This document shows, piece after piece, positions 18,301 through 22,953 of a stretch of 23,486 bases of DNA. The notes below the pieces were generated by a model. The model made no database searches. It had not been told where the DNA came from and saw only the letters and a program-made list of their open reading frames with translations. Position numbers and translations under genes: made by a program. The first letter of the stretch is position 1. Each line of letters starts with the position of its first letter. This DNA is from a virus. The DNA is taken from the IMG/VR virus record IMGVR_UViG_3300010389_000132, positions 1 through 23,486 of that record; one strand, written 5' to 3'.

Positions 18301-19837
18301 AATCGGAAGAAATGCAAGATTAACTGTCTCTGGAATTGGACACACAAATGAACTTGTGTTTGATAACGTTCAGGGAGAGTTTATTGTTGGATCTGCAAAT
18401 ACAGTAAAATATTATAATAGTGTTGGTGTAGCGCAAACACTAAACAATGCTTTCGGTGGAGATGTTCAAATTGATTCTATCAATGTAATATCTGATGGTT
18501 TGCATATTTCTGTAGATCATCAAAATCATGGAATGTATTTCACCGAAAACTCAGTTAAGATATCCAATATTACTCCGGATATAAAACCAACCACTCTTGC
18601 TGCAGCATATCCAGCAGATTCCACTAGTGGAATTTTAGTTGCTGCTGGTGGAACTTTTGGAACATTTGAAAATGTTGGAGTTGGAACTACTAATGTTGGT
18701 TATCTTCTCATTGGAGAAGAGATAATTGAATATACAAATGTTTCCGGAAATACTATTGGTGGAGATATTGTTAGAGGATCAAATCCCAAAACATATCCAA
18801 TTGGAACACCAGTTTATAAGTATGAACTTGGTGGAATTAATTTGAATAGAATCAACAAAACGCACAGTCTTGCTGATGTCACAGAATCCAATCCATTTAC
18901 TTTTGATTCCTATAAGATTAAATTGGATATGAGTTCTGCAACTGGAACAGATAGAAGTACTGATGTAGGATGGCCAAAACTTTATGTAAACGACACTAAA
19001 TCCACAGGTGGATTTAAAGTAAGAGCATCACAGAATATGCCTTTTGAATTGATTACCCCAAATGTACAAAATCTTACTGTTCCTGGAACAAATATCAATG
19101 CTGAAATCAGAACAACTACAAGTAAGAGTTTCAGTGGATTAGAAGTTCCTTATCTTGACTCTGGATATGAACCTATTGTTATTAACCAGAAAAATTATTT
19201 CAGCACTCCAAGAATGATTGCATCTAAGATAAACGAAGATGCAAGGTTGACAAATGTTACTGGATCTAAGTCCATGAACATGAGACTTTTCCTTAACACT
19301 GTTGATACAAGACTCACTCCAGTTATCGATTCGCAAAGAGTCAGTGCAATTGTTACCACAAATAAGGTAAATGATGTGATTGAAAACTATGCGACAGATC
19401 CTAGAGTTGATTCTATTGAAGAAGATCCTACAGCATGTCAATACGTTTCGAAAGAAATTGTGTTAGAAAATCCAGCATCTTCAATCAAAATCATACTTGC
19501 TGCACATGTTAATTCTGATGCTGATATCAGAGCATTCTATTCAGTTAACAACAAAGCTGGACTTACTCCAATCTTTACACCATTCCCAGGTTATTTGAAT
19601 TTGAATTCAAGAGGTCAAATTATTGATCCAGAAAATAATAATGGTGAATCAGATAACTATGTTTTAAAATCAAATTCGTTTGTTTTTGATTCATCGTTAG
19701 CTGATTACAGGGAATATGTATTTACAATTGATCAACTCCCATCATTTAGAACTTATAGAGTTAAATTGAACCTAACATCTAAAACACAATGTTATGTTCC
19801 AAGAATCAAAGATCTTAGAGTAATTGCTTTAGCTTGA
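12320..19837 (+). CDS. DUF4815-type giant virion structural protein (baseplate/tail-fibre class)
   Basis: This is a 2505-residue virion protein. The N-terminus (NVAPYFDDFDPANDYHKVLF, then a PVQARELTTLQSILQ helix) is the DUF4815 signature found in large tail proteins of T4-like marine phages. Further on: a helical segment at about residues 1130-1165 (YRMSDIKKLEDRIKSLEYYT), likely a short coiled coil; an Arg-rich patch at about 1365-1378 (GGRARRRTERRTVT); an IPFMRSR..EF..K..KPLTRLYAFFDG block at about 1420-1455; a YDPLAQSFLVED block at about 1692, typical of phage fibre and baseplate proteins; GxGY repeats at about 1914-1990; a GEEIIEYT...IVRG module at about 2128-2168; and a C-terminal domain ending in YVPRIKDLRVIALA. 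It begins 6 nt after gp8 and ends 1 nt before the next start. It fills the position of T4 genes 9-12, so a role in the baseplate periphery or fibre attachment is inferred. Catalytic motifs were not seen. Confidence 0.87.
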   Translation: MPQQTNLNVAPYFDDFDPANDYHKVLFKPGYPVQARELTTLQSILQNQIERFGQHFFKEGAKVIPGNIGYSQIYYAIQLENNYQGVPVSAYVDQLVGTRITGQRSGVTAVVDSILLAEDSDRGNLTLYINYLNSSTSNNSTQVFLDAEPLTCDQVITSGLLGNTTIAAGSPFATTLASDAAATGSSFQIESGIYFIRGNFVNVNRETLILDQYTNTPSYRVGLFINEEIVTADLDETLNDNSQGYNNYAAPGADRLRISVSLFKKPVDDFNDDNFILLATVINGVLQTTTNRKGDLGGGPGYLDVRDMLARRTFDESGHYYVKAFDVSVVNSLNDNVGNGGIFNSGQFTPGGETPSADLALYKISPGKAYVKGYEIESINATYIDVNKPRTTKTLKDQSILYNTGPTFKVNSVYRAPTIGVGNTYTISLRNQRVGVNSETAPGKEIGLARVYDFRLESGTYNLSNGNINQWDLALFDVQTTTEIALNEAHTLNVPTFVKGGASGATGFLRYPVTAGTAVTVYETNGTFVQNEKLFFNGIENGRIAIAVTENSISDVKSVYGTNDGVSGINTFSANVIQSVKFDVGIATVSPSSGGVSVITSSNDRFPGTIVKQNDLVRYTDTTAGLSGDQILARVVSVGTTTISVEGVATVAGIASGYLPASTLEITDLKVLTSSLAASSDNTLFTPLPNVNVSALDISGSILTIRKTFDVSITSNQLTTQVQAGDNETFLPFDDERYLLIRSDGTTEPLSADKFEIGGDAKSLQIRNLGSDDNGATLIATLRKTNPKSKVKIKNRVKSIIVDKSRREGSGIGTTTLNNGLTYGNYPYGTRVEDEILSLNSPDIIEIHGIYESANTSAPSAPKATLLSIDSPSTTTSGLLIGEVLTGQNSGAVAILVEILNDYTISYIYKNEAVFNQGETITFAESGITARVSTVETPSFNISPNYTFKTGQEETFYDYGRLRRTPKASAPTKQVKIYFSSAYYDTTDDGDVTTVESYKQFNYTKEIKDISLYRNSDIIDIRPRVSEFTVSEGGRSPLEFLGRSFNASGQSASNILASDEAITADISYYQGRIDRVFLSKEGRFQVIYGTPSDNPQRPNPIDDAIEICTIELPPYLYTPEDAKLSFNEYKRYRMSDIKKLEDRIKSLEYYTALSLLEKETANMFITDDDGLNRFKSGFFVDNFSDFQTQEDGSLIQNSIDRKFNELRPRHYTNSVDMILGPVVDTDPATDLNFATIEGNNIRKENDVITLDYAEVEYITQAFATRTESVTPFLISFWNGTLELTPASDNWVDTTRLEAKIIQQEGNYTETFNDLVATGRLDPQTGFGPIVWNSWETNWAGVNEVETTRTRVIEGGPDTIHRQGPGGRARRRTERRTVTDQVIEDRFVTRTQSGIQNRAGVRTIITEQFDNTSIGDRVVSRDLIPFMRSRNVEFVSKKVKPLTRLYAFFDGIDITKYCVPKLLEISMTSGTFQVGETVRGVMLRTGLSEELSETSARITFRVAQSNHREGPYDSPTKVFQQNPYTNRPLSSTYSSTSNILNVDTFSLAAQARGDYFGFVSTGMVLTGTTSGAQATITDVRLISDISATLIGSYFIPSPNNINFPRFEAGTKTFTLTNDPDNNQDLATTIAEESFTSSGTLETLQENIISVRNARLELKNEFQSRNVNRNLGTELVESDVVSQRQRTQTIITWYDPLAQSFLVEDDTGVFLTSCDVFFRTKDDMDVPVVFQLRSMDNGLPTSKILPFSEIVLDPDEVLTSADGSIATNIKFKAPVYLEGGKEYAICLASNSTKYSVYISRIGENDLLTDTFISNQPYLGSLFKSQNASTWEPSQWEDLKFTLYRADFVQNGTVEFYNPELTEGNGQIPKLLPDPINLTARQVRVGLGTTVADSGYVIGNTFFQDGTNATGNLVGTAGSATGSLSVSNAGIGYTPADGTYTFTGVNLVTITGNGRGATADISIANGSIVSGGATVVTGGTGYQVGDVLGITTIGIASIGRNARLTVSGIGHTNELVFDNVQGEFIVGSANTVKYYNSVGVAQTLNNAFGGDVQIDSINVISDGLHISVDHQNHGMYFTENSVKISNITPDIKPTTLAAAYPADSTSGILVAAGGTFGTFENVGVGTTNVGYLLIGEEIIEYTNVSGNTIGGDIVRGSNPKTYPIGTPVYKYELGGINLNRINKTHSLADVTESNPFTFDSYKIKLDMSSATGTDRSTDVGWPKLYVNDTKSTGGFKVRASQNMPFELITPNVQNLTVPGTNINAEIRTTTSKSFSGLEVPYLDSGYEPIVINQKNYFSTPRMIASKINEDARLTNVTGSKSMNMRLFLNTVDTRLTPVIDSQRVSAIVTTNKVNDVIENYATDPRVDSIEEDPTACQYVSKEIVLENPASSIKIILAAHVNSDADIRAFYSVNNKAGLTPIFTPFPGYLNLNSRGQIIDPENNNGESDNYVLKSNSFVFDSSLADYREYVFTIDQLPSFRTYRVKLNLTSKTQCYVPRIKDLRVIALA

Positions 19838-19838
19838 T

Positions 19839-20063
19839 ATGGATTTTTATGAATTAGAAGGGAATAAGGATCTCGCAAGAGATCCTGAAACCAATGCAGT
19901 AGTAAATGTTAATGGTTATGAATATCAACATTATCTTTCAACACGCAAATCCAAAATTAAAAAGAATCAAAAGGTACAATCAATTGAACAGGAAGTTGCT
20001 AGTATGAAGAGTGATATAAATGAGATCAAGTCATTACTAAAGGAGTTACTAAATGGATCCTGA
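19839..20063 (+). CDS. Small coiled-coil protein of unknown function
   Basis: This 74-residue protein has two parts. The N-terminal half (DLARDPETNAVVNVNGYEYQ, then HYLSTRKSK) resembles a short conserved segment I associate with small T4-like marine phage proteins. The C-terminal half is a textbook coiled coil: hydrophobic residues fall on positions 46, 49, 53, 56, 60, 63, 67 and 70, a regular 3-4 spacing over about four heptads. Its ATG lies 1 nt after the TGA of the DUF4815 gene, so its translation is probably coupled to that gene. It overlaps the next gene by 11 nt. It could be an oligomerising structural or assembly factor in the place of T4 wac (fibritin), but there is no sequence evidence for that role. 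Confidence 0.75.
   Translation: MDFYELEGNKDLARDPETNAVVNVNGYEYQHYLSTRKSKIKKNQKVQSIEQEVASMKSDINEIKSLLKELLNGS
20040..20045 (+). promoter_or_regulatory. Strong Shine-Dalgarno for the 60-codon gene
   Basis: AAGGAG lies 7 nt upstream of the ATG at 20053, inside the end of the preceding gene. It is the clearest ribosome binding site in the window and supports the start at 20053 despite the 11-nt overlap. Confidence 0.7.
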
Positions 20064-20235
20064 CAAAATTGAACTTTCAAATCTATCAAAGAGTTTTGCA
20101 TATACGCAAATGGCATCCGAGATAGATAAATGTGATGACACAGAATCTTTGAAAAGGATTGCAAAATCATTCTGCAAACTTTTTTATAAACAGCAAGAAA
20201 CACTACGGGAAATAGGTATTCCAGATGGCAACTAA
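20053..20235 (+). CDS. Small helical protein of unknown function
   Basis: This is a 60-residue acidic/basic, mostly helical protein (SKSFAYTQMASEIDKCDD, ESLKRIAKSFCKLFYKQQET). It has two cysteines and no membrane segment or recognised catalytic motif. Its start is well supported by AAGGAG 7 nt upstream. It overlaps the upstream gene by 11 nt and the downstream gene by 11 nt, so the three small genes form one coupled translation unit. Such proteins appear conserved next to neck genes in T4-like cyanophages as I recall them, but no function is known to me. A virion-assembly role is only contextual. Confidence 0.72.
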   Translation: MDPDKIELSNLSKSFAYTQMASEIDKCDDTESLKRIAKSFCKLFYKQQETLREIGIPDGN

Positions 20236-20611
20236 AAACATTACTTTTGATCCCGATTCGGGAGTTCCATATGGTTTAAATTTAACGATGTATGGTGGAT
20301 CGGATTTTGTGGTTAACTTGAACGTAAAGACAACCTCAAGTGCCGCCTTTGATTTAACTGGATATAGTGGATCAGCAGCAATGTCTAAAAGTGTTGCTGT
20401 TGGAGCTACTCTTGGAATTACTTCAACATTTACCGTTGGATTTACCAGTGCGTATGATGGTAAAATGAAAATTTCTTTGGGTTCTACTGATACCAGAGCA
20501 ACTAAAGAAGGAAGATATGTATATGATATTTTAGTTTCTGCGGGGGGAACTTACTACACTCTTGCAAATGGAAACATATATGTTTACAATCCAGTTTCAT
20601 CCGCACCCTAA
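20225..20611 (+). CDS. Small beta-rich virion protein, possibly baseplate/fibre N-domain-like
   Basis: The 128-residue product lacks long helices and reads as alternating beta strands: GGSDFVVNLNVK, FDLTGYSGSAAMSKS, a FTVGFTS...GKMKISLGS stretch, then GRYVYDILVSAGGTYYTLANG and a final strand. The order 'linear term, L-T-G-Y, G-K-M-x-I-x-L, G-x-Y-x-Y-D-I, G-x-x-x-V/I' recalls the N-terminal domain of BppU-type baseplate proteins, a fold-level impression only. The start at 20225 overlaps the previous gene by 11 nt; an AGG lies 8 nt upstream. Its TAA stop (20609-20611) lies within the CCCTAAATA element upstream of gp13. It is probably a virion component near the neck or baseplate; the function is unknown. 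Confidence 0.75.
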   Translation: MATKNITFDPDSGVPYGLNLTMYGGSDFVVNLNVKTTSSAAFDLTGYSGSAAMSKSVAVGATLGITSTFTVGFTSAYDGKMKISLGSTDTRATKEGRYVYDILVSAGGTYYTLANGNIYVYNPVSSAP

Positions 20612-20614
20612 ATA
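20606..20614 (+). promoter_or_regulatory. Candidate late promoter for gp13 (CCCTAAATA)
   Basis: CCCTAAATA overlaps the stop codon of the 128-codon gene. CTAAATAC resembles the T4 late -10 element (TATAAATA). By T4 spacing, transcription would start near 20620, giving a leader of roughly 17 nt before gp13. The same 9-mer recurs at 22909-22917 before gp15. Activity is inferred. Confidence 0.5.
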
Positions 20615-20622
20615 CATTTAGG
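20607..20622 (+). repeat. Inverted repeat overlapping promoter and ribosome site of gp13
   Basis: CCTAAAT (20607-20613) and ATTTAGG (20616-20622) are perfect inverted copies separated by AC. In RNA they would form a 6-bp stem with a 4-nt loop. The 3' arm contains the AGG of the likely gp13 ribosome binding site. There is no downstream T-run, so it is not a typical intrinsic terminator. Confidence 0.6.
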
Positions 20623-20636
20623 AAACTTGTGAATAA

Positions 20637-21482
20637 ATGGCACAACCAGCAAGTAGAACAGATTTAATTAACTATTGTAAAAGGCAACTCGGCGCTCCTG
20701 TGCTTGAGATTAACGTTGCTGATGAGCAGGTAGATGATCTGGTTGATGATGCACTGCAATATTTTCATGAAAGGCATTTTGATGGGGTAACTCAAACCTA
20801 TCTGAAATATAAAATTACGCAAGCAGATATTGATAGAGGGAGATCAAGAGGAGGATCTGCGACCGCTGGAATTGTTACGACAACTGCTTCAGCAACAATT
20901 GACGGATCTTCAGTAACTTTCTCATTTGAAGAAAATAGCAATTATCTTCAAGTACCACCATCCGTAATCGGGGTCAGTAAGATATATCAGTTTGATGGTT
21001 CAAACACCATGACAAATAATATGTTTAGTGTGAAGTATCAGTTGTTCTTGAATGATATCTACTACTGGGGATCAACTGAACTGTTGACATATGCAATGAC
21101 TAAAACATATTTGGAAGATATTGACTTTTTACTTACAACAGAAAAACAAATAAGATTCAATCAAAGACAAGATAGATTATATCTTGATATTGATTGGGGA
21201 TCAGTTCAAGTGAATGATTATATTATTATTGATTGCTACAGATTACTTGACCCAAATGACTATTCTAGAGTTTGGAACGATTCTTTCTTAAAGAGATACT
21301 TAACTGCATTAATCAAAAGACAATGGGGACAAAATTTAATTAAGTTTCAGGGAGTAAAACTTCCTGGTGGAATTGAATTAAATGGAAGACAGATTTATGA
21401 TGATGCTGAAAAAGAATTGGAAAATATCAGAGAAGTTATGTCAAATACATATGAACTTCCACCATTAGATATGATAGGATGA
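20637..21482 (+). CDS. 13: Neck protein gp13 (head-to-tail connector)
   Basis: This is a homologue of T4 gp13, which with gp14 forms the neck that closes the DNA-filled head and provides the tail attachment site. At 281 residues it is close to T4 gp13 (309). Family-like features are: the N-terminal LINYCKRQLGAPVLEINV segment; the acidic helix DEQVDDLVDDALQYFHERHF at about residues 28-47; the central FSVKYQLFLNDIYYWG and LDIDWG strands; and the C-terminal helical block LTALIKRQWGQNLIKFQG followed by LPGG...QIYDDAEKELENI. A short insertion with Thr/Ser/Ala-rich strands (about residues 70-100) interrupts the N-terminal part. It starts 25 nt after the upstream stop, behind a putative promoter and hairpin, with AGGA 13-14 nt upstream. 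gp14 follows after 4 nt. Confidence 0.93.
   Translation: MAQPASRTDLINYCKRQLGAPVLEINVADEQVDDLVDDALQYFHERHFDGVTQTYLKYKITQADIDRGRSRGGSATAGIVTTTASATIDGSSVTFSFEENSNYLQVPPSVIGVSKIYQFDGSNTMTNNMFSVKYQLFLNDIYYWGSTELLTYAMTKTYLEDIDFLLTTEKQIRFNQRQDRLYLDIDWGSVQVNDYIIIDCYRLLDPNDYSRVWNDSFLKRYLTALIKRQWGQNLIKFQGVKLPGGIELNGRQIYDDAEKELENIREVMSNTYELPPLDMIG
21477..21480 (+). promoter_or_regulatory. Shine-Dalgarno for gp14
   Basis: AGGA sits 6 nt before the gp14 ATG, within the last codons of gp13. It supports the start at 21487 and coupled translation of the two neck proteins. Confidence 0.6.
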
Positions 21483-21486
21483 TATC

Positions 21487-22914
21487 ATGCTAAATCCATT
21501 TTTTACTCAAGGAACTAAGGGGGAACAGAACTTAGTTCAAGATTTAATTAATGAGCAATTAAGGATGTATGGGGTAGATATCTTCTATCTACCAAGAAAA
21601 TATTTGACAGAAAATACTATTATTAGGGAAGTTGTTCAATCTAAATTTGACATGGCACTTCCACTTGAAGCATATGTCAATAATTTTGATCAATATGAAG
21701 GAGCAGGGAACCTTCTATCAAAATTCGGAATTGAATCAAAAGAAGAAATAAGACTTACAATATCAAGAGAGAGATTTGAAAATTATATATCACCTTTAAT
21801 TGAAGATCAAGCAAATATTAAATTATCAACGAGACCTAAAAGTGGAGATTTGGTTTGGTTTCCTCTTGACGATAGAATATATGAAATAAAAGAAGTTGAA
21901 CGCGCTAAACCATATTATCAACTACAAAGTCTTTATGTTTATGAACTTTATTGTGAACTCTTTAGACTTGAAGATGAGATTATTGCAACTGGAATTGGTG
22001 AAATTGATGACAACTTAGTAGGAAATCAATCTGACGGATTAACCGATGATGGAATATCTACTATCTTGGGAATAACTCAAACACTAACACTTATTGGTGC
22101 AGGTGCTACTGCTACTGCTACCGCAAGTGTCGTGGATGGTGGAATTAGAACAATCACCATAACAAATAGAGGTGGTGGATATAGTAGCATTCCTACAATC
22201 GGTATTTCTTCCGCTCCAGCTGGAGGAGTTACTGGGGTAGCAACTGCAAGAATGATTGGTGGAATTCAATTCTGCAATTTAAACGTCAATCCAAAATTAC
22301 AATCAGTCCAACATGTAGATATTGTAAATGCTGGTTCTGGGTATACAACAGCACCACTAATAACATTTACCGGTGGAGGAGGTGGTAGTGGAGCAGCTGC
22401 TACTGCGTCCATTGGAGACGGAGTGGTCGGAATTATTACAGTTACTTCTGGTGGATCTGGTTACACTACATCACCAACCATTACGTTTACAGGTATTTCA
22501 TCTGTTTCTGCCGCTGCTACAGCAGTTATCAATTCTGCTGGAACTATCACAGCAATCAATATTACAAACTCAGGTTTAGGATATACAGAATCTCCATTAG
22601 TAACAATTTCAGATCCTAATTTTGGATCAACCGGAGATTTTGTATTCAATGAAACTGTCACTGGTTCATCTAGCGGAACAACAGCAAAAGTAAGAACCTG
22701 GAATTCAATTACAAATGTTCTTGAAGTATCTACTATTGCCGGAACATTTGCCGTTGGAGAAAGTATAGTTGGTTCAACTTCAGGTGCTTCTCATACACTC
22801 TTAAATGTTGATACAAATCCAACGGACGACGGATTTGCAGATAACTTCAATATTGAAACTGAAGCAGATGCCATCTTAGATTTTACAGAACAAAACCCAT
22901 TCGGTATTCCCTAA
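21487..22914 (+). CDS. 14: Neck protein gp14 with repeat-rich insertion
   Basis: This is a homologue of T4 gp14, partner of gp13 in the neck. Residues about 1-180 carry the family core: MLNPFF, a DLINEQLRMYGVDIFYLPRKY stretch (T4 has AESIQMRGVECYYVPREY), YVNNFDQYEGAGNLLSKFGI (T4 YLNSFEGYEGQKSFFSNFGM), and GDLVWFPLDDRIYEIKEVE followed by PYYQL. The C-terminus (FADNFNIETEADAILDF, then NPFG) also looks native: T4 ends with a comparable acidic tail with SPF. Between them, at about residues 196-450, lies an insertion of four GxGY/P beta repeats and a GE-type module. This makes the protein 475 residues against 256 in T4. It lies 4 nt after gp13, with a good ribosome site. Its stop codon overlaps the CCCTAAATA element before gp15. 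Confidence 0.92.
   Translation: MLNPFFTQGTKGEQNLVQDLINEQLRMYGVDIFYLPRKYLTENTIIREVVQSKFDMALPLEAYVNNFDQYEGAGNLLSKFGIESKEEIRLTISRERFENYISPLIEDQANIKLSTRPKSGDLVWFPLDDRIYEIKEVERAKPYYQLQSLYVYELYCELFRLEDEIIATGIGEIDDNLVGNQSDGLTDDGISTILGITQTLTLIGAGATATATASVVDGGIRTITITNRGGGYSSIPTIGISSAPAGGVTGVATARMIGGIQFCNLNVNPKLQSVQHVDIVNAGSGYTTAPLITFTGGGGGSGAAATASIGDGVVGIITVTSGGSGYTTSPTITFTGISSVSAAATAVINSAGTITAINITNSGLGYTESPLVTISDPNFGSTGDFVFNETVTGSSSGTTAKVRTWNSITNVLEVSTIAGTFAVGESIVGSTSGASHTLLNVDTNPTDDGFADNFNIETEADAILDFTEQNPFGIP
22072..22830 (+). repeat. Glycine-rich beta repeat insertion in gp14
   Basis: Four successive units follow the pattern hydrophobic strand, G-x-G-Y, P, hydrophobic strand: TNRGGGYSSIPTIGIS, VNAGSGYTTAPLITFTG, TSGGSGYTTSPTITFTG and TNSGLGYTESPLVTISD. 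They are followed by two GE/SGA half-units (FNETVTGSSSGTTAKV, VGESIVGSTSGASHTLL). The DNA at about 22371-22405 is a GGT/GGA/GCT-rich low-complexity tract. Confidence 0.85.
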
Positions 22915-22917
22915 ATA
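22909..22917 (+). promoter_or_regulatory. Candidate late promoter for gp15 (CCCTAAATA)
   Basis: The 9-mer is identical to that at 20606-20614, and it again embeds the stop codon of the upstream gene (TAA at 22912-22914). It lies 36 nt before the gp15 ATG. With T4-like spacing, transcription would begin near 22923. Activity is inferred from recurrence and position. Confidence 0.5.
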
Positions 22918-22946
22918 GAAATACCTTACAAGTAACATATTTTAGG
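22910..22946 (+). repeat. Inverted repeat pairing the CCTAAA element with the gp15 ribosome site
   Basis: CCTAAA (22910-22915) and TTTAGG (22941-22946) are exact inverted copies separated by 25 nt. The 3' arm contains the AGG of the gp15 Shine-Dalgarno (AGGA, 22944-22947, 6 nt before the ATG). The stem is short and the loop long, so stability is uncertain. Confidence 0.4.
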
Positions 22947-22953
22947 ATTAAAA

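Noticed and set aside
20607-20622. Inverted repeat before gp13 as an intrinsic terminator
   Set aside because: There is no GC-rich stem and no following T-run. The 3' arm carries the ribosome site instead.
22371-22405. GGT/GGA-rich tract as a CRISPR or origin-type repeat
   Set aside because: It is simply the coding sequence of Gly/Ala-rich residues in gp14, with no regular spacer structure or flanking motifs.
22084-22661. Short + and minus strand frames within the gp14 repeat region
   Set aside because: They are shadows created by the GGT/GGA/GCT/ACT repeat composition of the gp14 insertion.
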